In this document: piece after piece, positions 10,083-18,830 of the stretch
Position numbering within the stretch: position 1 is the stretch's first letter
How the letters are laid out: every line of letters begins with the position of its first letter
IMG/VR virus record: IMGVR_UViG_3300020185_000073
Span: 1 to 48,155 of that record
Source: a virus
Strand: one strand, 5' to 3'
DNA: 48,155 nt
Program-made: the position numbers and the translations under genes
Notes under the pieces: model-generated
The model's input: the letters and a program-made list of their open reading frames with translations, nothing else
What the model was told of the DNA's origin: nothing
The model's database searches: none

Positions 10083-10673
10083 TTAAGATTTTATACCACT
10101 GTTTTGAAGAGCATATTTTAACTCGTCAACTTGACATTGGAGATCCATAATAGCAGTCATCATTTCATGAGACACTGGACCTTGCGTTCCGGTTGGTCCA
10201 CGTGAACCAGTCTGACCTTGGTTACCAGTTTGTCCTGGCTCACCTTGCGGACCTTTTGGTCCTCTAGCACCAGTGGGTCCAGCTGGGATATTTTGGACAG
10301 CAGCATTTAATTCATTAATTGCACCAACAATAGTGTCGGCATCAGTGTCTAAAGAACCCGAACCGACAGATGAAGATAAAAACTTCACCGAGGTGGAATT
10401 GTTTTTAATCAATGTTTGTAGATCATTATCAGCAGTTTTAAAAGATGCAACGATCTCTTGAAAAGTATCTAAAGATTCCGGAGAGGAACCAAGGATCGCA
10501 TCTACTTGTGACTGTAGACCAGAAATGCCATTTGATATGGACTCTGAAACAAATCCGTCAATAGCAGATGGAGCAATAGTTCCATCAGGATTTATTACTA
10601 ATTGGTCACCTACACGTACTGTACCAGTAATATCTACACCATGTTGTATTCTAAATTTTTTACTAAGACTCAT
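10083..10673 (-). CDS. Short tail-fibre protein with collagen-like segment (196 aa)
   Basis: A fibrous virion protein. Residues 1-85 (KKFRIQHGVDITGTV, then LQSQVDAILGSSPESLDTF) closely resemble the start of the giant fibre encoded next, which suggests attachment at an equivalent site. Residues 132-167 are twelve uninterrupted Gly-X-Y triplets (GPTGARGPKGPQGEPGQTG...), which should form a collagen triple helix. One triplet has Pro and one has Lys in the Y position, the positions hydroxylated in animal collagens. A short C-terminal coiled coil (MMTAIMDLQCQVDELKYAL) may register the trimer. There is no large receptor-binding head, so it may be a spacer, whisker or adaptor. The ATG at 10673 has AAAAGGT 9 nt upstream. 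Confidence 0.88.
   Translation of the reverse strand: MSLSKKFRIQHGVDITGTVRVGDQLVINPDGTIAPSAIDGFVSESISNGISGLQSQVDAILGSSPESLDTFQEIVASFKTADNDLQTLIKNNSTSVKFLSSSVGSGSLDTDADTIVGAINELNAAVQNIPAGPTGARGPKGPQGEPGQTGNQGQTGSRGPTGTQGPVSHEMMTAIMDLQCQVDELKYALQNSGIKS
10173..10280 (-). repeat. Collagen-like Gly-X-Y segment (12 triplets)
   Basis: Residues 132-167 of the 196-residue fibre read as twelve consecutive G-X-Y triplets, rich in P, Q, T and R. Short collagen-like stalks are known from phage tail fibres, where they trimerise. Confidence 0.93.
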
Positions 10674-10702
10674 TTTACTTTACCTTTTAGAATGAATTAA
10701 AG

Positions 10703-10722
10703 GGGGGTGGAAACCCACCCCC
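10703..10722 (-). terminator. Probable terminator after the 1825-aa fibre gene
   Basis: A GC-rich 8-bp stem GGGGGTGG / CCACCCCC with a 4-nt loop starts 15 bp past the stop at 10738. On the minus strand it is followed by CCTTTAATTC, a weak U run, so partial read-through into the collagen-like gene is likely. I see no late-promoter octamer between them. Confidence 0.6.
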
Positions 10723-10737
10723 GATTTATGGTTTGTA

Positions 10738-13700
10738 TTATACATCTACATACGTAGAGGATACTGACACGACTGCACCAGCACTTACTGCGGTATACAA
10801 CAACTCAACACTTGAACCAGTTATACGAACATCGGTGTCACCCAATAGGGTTGAACCTGTGTATAGGATACCGTACTCTGTGATGTAAGCATCTGTTCCG
10901 TCATGAATAACTAGACATTCACGAGTTTCGAACTCACCATTGTTCTCTACAGTTACTACATACTTAGCAGAACGATATACTGCTTTGTTGAATGTAGATA
11001 CTACTGTAGCAGAAGTTCCGGCAATGATATCATTACCTTGTTCGAATACCTTGATGTTATCAGCAAGAGTCTCAAGACCTACAGACTTAGGATCTAGTAC
11101 ACCAACTGAGTTAGTAGACTGAGCAATTACAACTGCCTGTGTACCAACTGGTAGAGCAGCGTTGAAAGTGATCTGTTGGTTAGTAGCATCAATCGAGTAG
11201 TGAACCGATGGATCCTGAATAACACCACCAACGAATACCATTGCGTTAGCTTCTAGAGTATAGAAGTCCAAAGCAAACATAGTCTGTGCACCGTCACCAG
11301 AAATAACTTGTCGTCTTGAATCGTTGAATGACAACTGAGCAGGGTCGACTAGTTCGATACCAGAACCGTCTGTCTTAACACGAGCAACAAAACCGTTCTT
11401 ATTTACTAGATCAGCATCAACAACGTCTTCCAACTCAACGAATGCCTTACCAGTTGATACTGATAGAACACCAGATGTGTTGTCATAAGATACGTTACCT
11501 TCACCGTCTACGTCTGTGACTGCGATTGAAGCACGTGCACGAGCAGGAGTGAAGTATTCGTTGTCACCTTCTGCTAGATCAGTAGTTGAGAACTGTGAGA
11601 TGTGTTGTGCAGCAAGACCTGCGTCCATCTGACCTTTGTTCACTGCGTCAGCAGTGTCAGTACCAGTTGCAACACCAGAAACTTTGTTTCCACCCATTGC
11701 AAGTACACCAGTCATTGAATCACCAGACTTAGATACTAGACCGTCGATTTGAGTCTGTAACCCAGCATCAGCAGTAGCAAACTCACCACGTACAGCATTG
11801 TCACCAGCAATTCGGTCAGTGATTTCTTGTGCAAGACCTGAAGCATTAGTTGAGATATCTGTTACGTTCTGGTTAATTAGACCAGTTAGAGTACCATCTG
11901 CACTTTGGAATGCAGCAACGATTTCAGTTAGTGAATCTAGAGCAGCAGAGTCAGTGTTTGACGTAATGAAGTCAATTTGAGTCTGAAGTGAACCTTCAAC
12001 ACCTTGTGCACGAGATGATTCAGTAGCAATCGCAGTTGCGTTTGCAGTGATTAGTACACCATTTGCAGCTTCAGCAGCAGTTGCACGAGCAACTTCTGTT
12101 GCTAGATCAGATGTTAGAGTACCTTCAGCACTGGTTGCACGAGCAATTTCCGCATCCAACTGTGATTGTAGGTTGGTGATACCAGAATTTCTTGTGTTAT
12201 CAACCACCTTGATTGCAGCGTCTAACTTCTTGTCCGCATCTGATATAGATGTAGATAGGTCAATGTAGTTAGTGCCAGATGGAGTTGCGTAAGTACCGTC
12301 AGCATTTACACCAACAGAAAGTTGAATTGCAGACATTTCTGTCTCAAGTACTGTTGCACGTGAGTCTAGTGCGTTATCAGCATTTTGACGTGAAGTTGCT
12401 TCTGTAGTAATCTTACCATCTAGAACCGTATCTGCGTTTTCACGTAGAGTTGCTTCACTAGCAACGATTCCGTCTGCGTAGATTTTAGCAGCAGCTTCAG
12501 CATCATCTGCTTCTGATTCTGCGTAAGTCTGTGCAGATGCAAGGACGACTGCGTCACGTGCAGTATAGTCTGCTTGATCAGTGACACGATGTGCTGCAAG
12601 ATCAGAACGGATTAGAGTGTCAGCAGCAGTACGTGCAACGATTTCAGATGCAAGTGCGTCACTATCAGCATCAGCACGAGCAACAGCAGCCGCAAGTCCA
12701 GAAGTGTTAGTATCCGTCTCACCGTGTACTTCGTTGATTGCACCAGTTAGAGTTTGAGCAACTGTGTCTAGAGTTTCTGAAGAAGAACCGATCTTAGTTT
12801 CTAGAGCATCGATGTCACCTTCGTTAACTGTTAGACGGCCATCTTGTAAACCTTGCTCAGTCTCAAGTGCAGAGGCACGAGTTTCTAGAGCAGTAGCACG
12901 ACCTTCAACATTGTCCATCTCTGTTTCTAGAGTTGCAACTTTAGCAGTTTCAGCATCTACTTCACCATGTAGTTCGTTGATTGCGTCAGAAACGTTAGTA
13001 GCAACAGTTGCTAGAGTAGCAGATCCTTGCTTAGTTTCTAGAGCAGTAGCACGACCTTCTAGTACAGTAGCACGTCCTTCTACAGAAGTAGCACGACCTT
13101 GGATTGCAGTGAAGTCTGAATCGTGTCCATCTAAACGACCTTCAGCAACATCCATTTCTGATTGTAGTACGTCAACATTTCCTGCTTCAACGTCCAATTC
13201 TGCGTGAATCTCATTGATTGCGTCAGAAACGTTAGTAGCAACAGTTGCTAGAGTAGCAGATCCTTGTTTAGTTTCTAGATCATCGATGTCTGATTCGTTG
13301 ACATTTAGTCGACCGTTCTGAACAACTTGTTCTGTTTCCAGAGCAGTAGCACGACCTTCAACAGCAGTTGCACGTGCTTCTAGATCCGTAGAACGAGTTT
13401 CTAGAGATGTTGCACGACCTTCGACTGTAGTCAATCGACCAGAGTTTGCAGAGATAACACCTGTTAGATCAGAATCTGCGTCTTGGAATGCAGATACGAT
13501 TTCTGTTAGTGAGTCTAGAGCAGCACCGTCTTCATTAGAAACGATGTAGTCAACTCGACCTTCTAGAGTTGTTAGGTCAGTACGGATACCACCTTCAATA
13601 CCAGTTGCTCGTAGAACTTCTGCATCAATTTGGTCTTGCAAGTCAGTGATGTCTGTTCCTTGTAGATTTTGCAGTGCAAGGATGTCAGAATCATTTGCAG

Positions 13701-16215
13701 TAACTTGTGACTGAACACTATCTACGTCTGTACGTAAACCTGCTTCGATACCTTCCGCACGGTTCTTTTCAGTAACAACAGCAGCGGCATTAACACCTTC
13801 TGCGGCAGTTGCACGGTTGACTTCAGCAGTGATCTGTGCTTGGTTGTCTGCATGATCAGCAGCTTGCAATACTTGTAGAGCAAGAATGTCTGAATCATTA
13901 TCAGAAATGTCAGATGCATTTTGATCAACGTCTGTACGTAAACCTGCTTCGATACCAGTAGCACGAGTTACTTCAGAAGTAATCTGTGTTTGTAGATCTG
14001 AATCAGCAGCAGTGTAATCAGTAATAACACCATCTACACGTGTACCCAATGCAGATTCCGCAGCAAGAGCACGAGTGCGTTCTGCGTTAATGTCACCTAG
14101 ATTAGATGATATGCTGACTGTATTAGTGTTTACATCTGTACGTAGACCAGCTTCGATTGCTTCTGCACGTTGACGTTCAGTAACAACAGCAGTGGCATTA
14201 ACACCTTCTGCTCCTTGAGCACGAGCAACTTCTGTTGCTAAGCCAGATGTTAGTACACCTTCCGCAGAGATAGCACGAGCAGTTTCAGCAACGATTTGAC
14301 CTTGTAGATCGGAATCACCAGAATGTCGAGCAACTTCTTCTGCACGTAGATCGATTTCATTCTGAGCAGCAAGAGCTTCAACAGTATCCATCTCACCTTC
14401 TAGTACAGTAGTACGTAGAGATAATGCGTCATCAGCAGCTAAACGAGTTGCTGCTTCAGCAGAAACCTGTGAGTCTGTGTATGCAGTTGACTCACCTTTA
14501 GCAGTTGCGATACGAGCAGTAATAGTATTACCAACAGTACCGTTTACAGATGCGTCACCGATTAGAGCAACATCTTGTGCATCAGCATGTGCTTCTGCAG
14601 CTGCTTGATGTGTGTCTGCTTCTTGATCAGTATATGCTTTTGCAGATTCAAGAGTGTCTGAATCACGACCGATATAATCTAGTGTGATGTTATCGATTTG
14701 TGACTGTAGACCAGTGTCCGCAGTAGCACGAGTAGATGCTTCGGTATTGATATTCGTTTGTAAAACACCTTCAGCTGCTTCAGCACGTGCCTTTTCAGTA
14801 GAAATTGCAGTAGTGTTAGAAGAAACAAGAGCAGACATATCACTATCAGCATTTTGGAATGCAGAAACGATTTCTGTTAGTGAGTCTAGTGCAGCAGAGT
14901 CTGTGTTTGAAGTAATGAAATCAATCTGTGATTGTAGGTTTGAGTCACCAGCAATACGAGCAGCAGTTTCAGTTGAATCAGCAGTTTGCAATGCAGTGAT
15001 ATCACCATCATTAGAAGTGATTTGTGACTGTAGACCAGACTCAGCAGATTCTGCACGTGTCTTCTCGACAAGTACTTTAGCAGCAGCATCTGCGGCCGCA
15101 ACAGTTTCTGCATCTGACTTAGAAGTTGCAATTCGATCAGTGATGGTATTGCTTGCGGAACCGTCAACAGTTGCATCACCAATCATCAATGTGTCTTGTG
15201 CTTCGGCATGTGACTGAGCAGCGTTCTGTGCAGTAACAATGTCGGCACCTAGATCAGTACGAACTTGTGTATCAGCAGTTGCACGAGCAGTGATTTCGTC
15301 TTGCAAGTTAAGTGCGTTTGCAGATTCTGCACCAGTTGCACGAGTAACTTCATCAGCAAGATCTTGTGTAAGAACTGATTCAGCACCAGTAGCACGAGTA
15401 ACTTCAGCAGTGATTTGACCTTGTAGAGAAGTTGTTGATGCTTCTTCTGTGCTTAGACGTGCAGATAATGCATCATCAGCAGAGATACGTGCAGTCTCTT
15501 CAGCAGTAAGTAAAGATGTGATTGCAACTTCTGCCGAAGTAGCACGAGCAACTTCAACAGCAAGATCACTAGCAATTCCAGTTTCTACCGCAATTGCACG
15601 TGCTTTCTCAGTAGTGATCGCAGAAGAGTTAGCAATGATAGAACCGGATAGTACATCATCAGCATCTTCAAATGCAGCAATTACTTCTACAAACGAGTCG
15701 ATTGCAGCAGAGTCTGTGTTACTTAGAATGTCATCAATACGACCAGATAGAGCAGTGTCAGCAGATTGAGATGCTGCTTCAATTGCGTCTTCACGTGCTT
15801 TCGCACGAGTTTCTTCGGCAGTGATGTTAGATTGTAATGTTATGTCTGCTTGTGCACGTGTTGATGCTTCGGCAGTGATGTTGGATTGTAATAGTTGTTC
15901 AGCAACTGTTGCACGGTTAGTTTCTACCGCTACCGCATCTGCGATATCTTGAGCAACAGCAACTTTAGCCCTCTCAGGTGTAAAGTATTGATTATTACCT
16001 TCTGATAAATCGTCCGTAGAGAACGATCCAAAGAATGCGTCTGCTGTAATCTTCTTTAATGAGTCTGAACCGACATCATATAGAAGGGTAAAACAGTCAG
16101 ATGGATTAGTCATACCTACAAGGGTGGATTGTCCCTGTACAGCACTTTCGTCTAATTTGGTATTGATTACCGCCTTATCTGCTAATGCTGGGGATTTAAT
16201 CTGCCTAAATGCCAT
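10738..16215 (-). CDS. Long coiled-coil tail-fibre protein (1825 aa)
   Basis: A large fibrous tail protein. The N-terminus (MAFRQIKSPALADKAVINTK, later FSTDDLSEGNNQYFTPERA) is a fibre-attachment type I recognise from marine myophages. Residues from about 90 to 1480 are nearly all coiled coil, built from imperfect repeats such as TRATGAESVL, SDLQ.QI, GRATALE and TLATVATNVSDAINE. The C-terminal part turns globular: KGQMDAGLAAQ, a second TTDLAEGDNEYFTPARARA motif, an AMVFVGGVIQDP beta module and a final beta-rich domain (about 1650-1825) that is the best candidate for receptor contact. Start ATG at 16215 has AGGAG about 7 nt upstream. It follows the 119-residue gene by 59 bp and probably shares its late promoter. 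Which fibre (long, short or side) it is cannot be told from sequence. Confidence 0.87.
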   Translation of the reverse strand: MAFRQIKSPALADKAVINTKLDESAVQGQSTLVGMTNPSDCFTLLYDVGSDSLKKITADAFFGSFSTDDLSEGNNQYFTPERAKVAVAQDIADAVAVETNRATVAEQLLQSNITAEASTRAQADITLQSNITAEETRAKAREDAIEAASQSADTALSGRIDDILSNTDSAAIDSFVEVIAAFEDADDVLSGSIIANSSAITTEKARAIAVETGIASDLAVEVARATSAEVAITSLLTAEETARISADDALSARLSTEEASTTSLQGQITAEVTRATGAESVLTQDLADEVTRATGAESANALNLQDEITARATADTQVRTDLGADIVTAQNAAQSHAEAQDTLMIGDATVDGSASNTITDRIATSKSDAETVAAADAAAKVLVEKTRAESAESGLQSQITSNDGDITALQTADSTETAARIAGDSNLQSQIDFITSNTDSAALDSLTEIVSAFQNADSDMSALVSSNTTAISTEKARAEAAEGVLQTNINTEASTRATADTGLQSQIDNITLDYIGRDSDTLESAKAYTDQEADTHQAAAEAHADAQDVALIGDASVNGTVGNTITARIATAKGESTAYTDSQVSAEAATRLAADDALSLRTTVLEGEMDTVEALAAQNEIDLRAEEVARHSGDSDLQGQIVAETARAISAEGVLTSGLATEVARAQGAEGVNATAVVTERQRAEAIEAGLRTDVNTNTVSISSNLGDINAERTRALAAESALGTRVDGVITDYTAADSDLQTQITSEVTRATGIEAGLRTDVDQNASDISDNDSDILALQVLQAADHADNQAQITAEVNRATAAEGVNAAAVVTEKNRAEGIEAGLRTDVDSVQSQVTANDSDILALQNLQGTDITDLQDQIDAEVLRATGIEGGIRTDLTTLEGRVDYIVSNEDGAALDSLTEIVSAFQDADSDLTGVISANSGRLTTVEGRATSLETRSTDLEARATAVEGRATALETEQVVQNGRLNVNESDIDDLETKQGSATLATVATNVSDAINEIHAELDVEAGNVDVLQSEMDVAEGRLDGHDSDFTAIQGRATSVEGRATVLEGRATALETKQGSATLATVATNVSDAINELHGEVDAETAKVATLETEMDNVEGRATALETRASALETEQGLQDGRLTVNEGDIDALETKIGSSSETLDTVAQTLTGAINEVHGETDTNTSGLAAAVARADADSDALASEIVARTAADTLIRSDLAAHRVTDQADYTARDAVVLASAQTYAESEADDAEAAAKIYADGIVASEATLRENADTVLDGKITTEATSRQNADNALDSRATVLETEMSAIQLSVGVNADGTYATPSGTNYIDLSTSISDADKKLDAAIKVVDNTRNSGITNLQSQLDAEIARATSAEGTLTSDLATEVARATAAEAANGVLITANATAIATESSRAQGVEGSLQTQIDFITSNTDSAALDSLTEIVAAFQSADGTLTGLINQNVTDISTNASGLAQEITDRIAGDNAVRGEFATADAGLQTQIDGLVSKSGDSMTGVLAMGGNKVSGVATGTDTADAVNKGQMDAGLAAQHISQFSTTDLAEGDNEYFTPARARASIAVTDVDGEGNVSYDNTSGVLSVSTGKAFVELEDVVDADLVNKNGFVARVKTDGSGIELVDPAQLSFNDSRRQVISGDGAQTMFALDFYTLEANAMVFVGGVIQDPSVHYSIDATNQQITFNAALPVGTQAVVIAQSTNSVGVLDPKSVGLETLADNIKVFEQGNDIIAGTSATVVSTFNKAVYRSAKYVVTVENNGEFETRECLVIHDGTDAYITEYGILYTGSTLLGDTDVRITGSSVELLYTAVSAGAVVSVSSTYVDV

Positions 16216-16274
16216 TAGGTTATCTCCTAGATTTTAGTTGTTGTTTTGAATATAATTAAACGTTTAATAATATA

Positions 16275-16634
16275 CTAACGAAATTTAATGTAGATGTCCG
16301 TTCCGGCAGGAGGGATTTCAAAGAATTGAATAGTATTATCAAAGGTCTCATAGATCTCTTCAGGATGCTGAAGAACATCATTCACCCATACATCAATCAA
16401 ATCATCACGAGACGGTGTCCCGTTCAGTTCAAATAGTGCAGTGTCGCCCACAGCAGTGATCGATTGTGCTTCTGGGATCACTGTACGATCATTGGTTGAT
16501 GATGAGGTACCTTCAATATAATCAAACAGGTTTGTCTCTTGACCAGGTGTAGTAGTTACCTGTTCTTGTTTTGATTTTGCCAAGTTGAATAAACTCTCAG
16601 CAAGTACCCGATTGAAAGACTTGTTATTGATCAT
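16275..16634 (-). CDS. Small fibre-associated protein (119 aa)
   Basis: Function not known. The N-terminal half is polar and partly helical (RVLAESLFNLAKSKQEQ). The C-terminal 40 residues (DLIDVWVNDVLQHPEEIYETF...GTDIYIKFR) match a small beta module, V.VNGVLQ.P..Y, also present in the next two fibre proteins (16710-17588, VYLNGVLLHQGIDY; 10738-16215, VFVGGVIQDPSVHY). This suggests a connector or adaptor for the fibre encoded downstream. A consensus late promoter lies 38 bp upstream, so this gene probably opens the transcript that continues into the 1825-residue fibre. Confidence 0.65.
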   Translation of the reverse strand: MINNKSFNRVLAESLFNLAKSKQEQVTTTPGQETNLFDYIEGTSSSTNDRTVIPEAQSITAVGDTALFELNGTPSRDDLIDVWVNDVLQHPEEIYETFDNTIQFFEIPPAGTDIYIKFR

Positions 16635-16671
16635 ATTTATGATATACTATAGGATGGTTAATATACCCATT

Positions 16672-16679
16672 TATTTATA
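16672..16679 (-). promoter_or_regulatory. T4-type late promoter
   Basis: Exact TATAAATA on the minus strand, 38 bp before the ATG of the 119-residue gene and just after the end of the 292-residue gene. A short A/T hairpin (TTAACT-AGAC-AGTTAA, 16692-16707) lies between the upstream stop and the promoter but has only a weak U run. Confidence 0.8.
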
Positions 16680-16709
16680 ATTAAAATGAGTTTAACTAGA
16701 CAGTTAATT

Positions 16710-17588
16710 TTATACTAATTGTTGCAAAGTAGACTTTATTTCTTGGATATCACTATCCAATGAATTGAGTCTTGTATTGATTTGATCTATTTCTGTTTGC
16801 GTGGTGATGTTTTCACCATTTAATGTGTAGTTTCCAAGAAGTTGGACACTAGAACCGTCAATTATAAATCTATCATCATTAAGATGTTGTATTTTGAATT
16901 TACTACCACTAAAACCTAAGTGTTTGATGATAGTATCAACACCATTATGGTAGAATCGAGTTTCTTCGTTTGTACCCACCGTAAATGCAAAATGGTCATC
17001 TAAGATAAGGTCATTACCAAGAGAAACTCCTGTAGAGTTGTAGGCTGCGACTTGAACTACTTGTTCGTCATCTACAACGTGAGTTAAGGAGATACTATCT
17101 CCAGTATCGGCAACATAGTCTATTCCTTGATGGAGCAAGACACCGTTGAGATAAACTTGAATCCTTGATGCATTATTAGGATTCGGATCGTACGTAAGTA
17201 CATCACCAGAATCATCTTCTCCAGTGATCACTTCTAATGTGCCATCAGAAGTATAAATGTAAGAGTTGAATGTGGTGGTTGCAGAAAGATTATCGGTTCC
17301 AGTGCCAATTTCGACAATTGTCTGGATTCCACCGTCATACTCTCTTTTGATATAAACCTTACCATCTTGAGTATTGATGCCGATCTCACCCAACTTCAAC
17401 TCATTAATTGCTGGAATATCCCCAAGACCATCAAAGGTTTTGATGTTATCACTTCTATTTTGAACGACACGACTTACAGGACGACCCATAGTAACTCTTC
17501 TTACTTTAGTCGTGCCACTGCCTACCCCACTAATTCTTTTGACTAGGGTTTCACTTTCAGGACTCGTTGATACCTTCCTTATAGGCAT
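16710..17588 (-). CDS. Tail-fibre / adaptor protein (292 aa)
   Basis: Probable small virion fibre or adaptor. The basic N-terminus (MPIRKVSTSPESETLVKRI, later KVRRVTMGRPVSR) is followed by LNELKLGEIGINT-type text (NELKLGEIGINTQDGKVYIK), typical of marine phage fibres that bind a baseplate partner. Residues about 100-200 hold the VYLNGVLLHQGIDYVAD beta module. Residues 210-250 are a small beta segment, and the C-terminus is a coiled coil (TEIDQINTRLNSLDSDIQEI). The gene begins 8 bp after the BppU-like gene, so the two are one transcript from the late promoter at 17993. No catalytic motifs are seen. Confidence 0.7.
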   Translation of the reverse strand: MPIRKVSTSPESETLVKRISGVGSGTTKVRRVTMGRPVSRVVQNRSDNIKTFDGLGDIPAINELKLGEIGINTQDGKVYIKREYDGGIQTIVEIGTGTDNLSATTTFNSYIYTSDGTLEVITGEDDSGDVLTYDPNPNNASRIQVYLNGVLLHQGIDYVADTGDSISLTHVVDDEQVVQVAAYNSTGVSLGNDLILDDHFAFTVGTNEETRFYHNGVDTIIKHLGFSGSKFKIQHLNDDRFIIDGSSVQLLGNYTLNGENITTQTEIDQINTRLNSLDSDIQEIKSTLQQLV

Positions 17589-17595
17589 AAGATTA

Positions 17596-17952
17596 TTACC
17601 TTGTCACCGAAGGATTGACTTTTATTTTGCCTTCAAGCACTCTTTCTATAATAGTGTTGCCTTCTCCATCGACATAACTTATCTCGACATCATAGACATA
17701 TCTACCACGAGTAGTTAGCATGTCGGTTTGGAGATTGGTTAAGGAAATGGTAACAATACCATCTGTTGAAGGGTCTGGAATAATAGCAGTAAAGTCAACA
17801 GTACTGTCATCAGAACTATTGAAGGTTTTCTTCATCTTGGCAGATACAGAGAACCCAGTTAGGTCTTTTGTTGATTCATCAGGGTCTACTAACTCTATTT
17901 GCAAAGCAAAGTCTGAACCCTGATCAATTGTGAAATCTTCGTAAGTTGCCAT
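17596..17952 (-). CDS. Small beta-sandwich baseplate protein, BppU-N-like (118 aa)
   Basis: The sequence has the look of a recurrent phage baseplate or fibre-adaptor domain: IDQGSDFALQIEL at the start, LTGFSVSAKMKK, a G.VTISLTN.QT strand, RGRYVYDVEI, and a final EGKIKVNPSVTR. In other phages similar domains sit at the N-terminus of upper baseplate proteins (BppU-type) and hold receptor-binding proteins. Here it stands alone, directly before a small fibre gene. The assignment rests on motif resemblance only. The late promoter lies 41 bp upstream. Confidence 0.65.
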   Translation of the reverse strand: MATYEDFTIDQGSDFALQIELVDPDESTKDLTGFSVSAKMKKTFNSSDDSTVDFTAIIPDPSTDGIVTISLTNLQTDMLTTRGRYVYDVEISYVDGEGNTIIERVLEGKIKVNPSVTR

Positions 17953-17992
17953 ATTCCTAAAAACCTTAAACTGTTTATAAAACGTCTAACTC

Positions 17993-18000
17993 TATTTATA
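17993..18000 (-). promoter_or_regulatory. T4-type late promoter
   Basis: Exact TATAAATA on the minus strand, 41 bp before the ATG at 17952 and directly downstream of the structured terminator at 18036-18120. It separates the enzyme operon from the fibre operon. Confidence 0.82.
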
Positions 18001-18035
18001 ACAGTTTAAGGTTTGAAGATTGAGATATATTTATC

Positions 18036-18120
18036 AAAAAAAGATAACAACCCCACGAACCGGATTACAACGCAATCCCCCCGACACAATCGTCTACTTG
18101 CTAACCCGCGGGGTTGTTAT
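18036..18120 (-). terminator. Structured terminator / candidate small structured RNA
   Basis: An 11-bp perfect stem ATAACAACCCC / GGGGTTGTTAT (18044-18054 with 18110-18120) encloses 55 nt and is followed on the minus strand by seven T (18036-18042). The enclosed part has its own perfect hairpin, GGATT-GCGTTGT-AATCC in the minus sense (18062-18078), and several short complementary segments. A simple terminator would have a short loop, so this may be a multi-branched structured RNA that also terminates. T runs on both sides mean it could work in both directions. It begins only 3 bp past the stop codon of the oxygenase-like gene. Confidence 0.6.
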
Positions 18121-18122
18121 TT

Positions 18123-18830
18123 TTATTCCGCAGATTGAATATCTGCAAGAACCATTGCACGGAATCCTTCGGATGCTTCTGAATGATCAAAAACATAGGA
18201 TACTGTACACCGCCAGTCATCTGTAGATGCGGCATGATACATTACTTTATCTGATTCACCATAGTGACCAAAGTATGCTGCCTTACAAGTCCATTCGCCC
18301 GGCTTGTCTTGACAACGAACAACTTCTTTGGTTTCAGGGTGAATGTATTCAAAGTAACCTGAACCGTCTTCTGAGTAAGAGAAGATTAGGTTGTAACCTG
18401 GAGCATTTGCATTGTTATGCCATGAGATGAATCCACCTGGTGGATATACAGCAGCAAGTGCATTATGTTTAACTGACAAGAAGTTCATCATCCTGTCATT
18501 TAAATCACGTAAGTGATGAGTCACGTCACGTTTAAAGATAGGATCAGCATCCTTCTCAAACATTTGATGTGCTTTGTCGGAAAGTTTGAAGTTGTAACCA
18601 ACTAGTTCGTCTGGGTAACCTTCGTGATCCTGACCCAATGCAACAATATCATTCATGTATTTGGTACCGACAAAGTACGGTCTCTGAATAATGTGTTGCG
18701 CAGAGGATAGGTGACAGTTTTCTTCAAAACCTTTTATGGTATACAACTTGGAATATTCGTTTAGAATCTCTAACAATTCAGGATTGTTAACCTGTACATG
18801 TTGTAGATATTGATCGTTTACCTGTGTCAT
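18123..18830 (-). CDS. 2OG-Fe(II) oxygenase-like protein (235 aa)
   Basis: Resembles phage-encoded 2-oxoglutarate, Fe(II)-dependent hydroxylases. Motifs in order: YPPGGFISWHNNANAPGYN with H138-x-N140, a long beta stretch (IFSYSEDGSGYFEYI), then MYHAASTDDWRCTVSY with H199 and R207. That gives the His...His...Arg pattern of the double-stranded beta-helix fold: two metal ligands plus the 2OG-binding Arg. The usual Asp of HxD is Asn here. The gene overlaps the glycosyltransferase-like gene by 4 bp (ATGA), so the two are translationally coupled. A substrate cannot be read from sequence; a fibre protein or a nucleotide is possible. Length suits a single-domain enzyme. Confidence 0.72.
   Translation of the reverse strand: MTQVNDQYLQHVQVNNPELLEILNEYSKLYTIKGFEENCHLSSAQHIIQRPYFVGTKYMNDIVALGQDHEGYPDELVGYNFKLSDKAHQMFEKDADPIFKRDVTHHLRDLNDRMMNFLSVKHNALAAVYPPGGFISWHNNANAPGYNLIFSYSEDGSGYFEYIHPETKEVVRCQDKPGEWTCKAAYFGHYGESDKVMYHAASTDDWRCTVSYVFDHSEASEGFRAMVLADIQSAE

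Noticed and set aside
10077-10084. Late-promoter-like AATAAATA at the end of the collagen-like gene
   Set aside because: One mismatch to the octamer, and it lies upstream of the terminator at 10038-10068, so it is unlikely to serve the giant fibre gene.
16256-16267. TTAAACGTTTAA palindrome before the 1825-aa fibre gene
   Set aside because: Short, A/T-rich and without a U run. It is likely chance in an A/T-rich gap.
16692-16707. TTAACT-AGAC-AGTTAA hairpin as terminator
   Set aside because: Six A/T-rich pairs and no U run on the minus strand. Too weak to call.
18044-18120. Possible tRNA-Asn (GTT in a 7-nt loop on a 5-bp stem)
   Set aside because: There is no T arm between the anticodon-like arm and the closing stem, position 33 of the loop would be C instead of T, and the closing stem is 11 bp with a U run. 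I keep it as a structured terminator.
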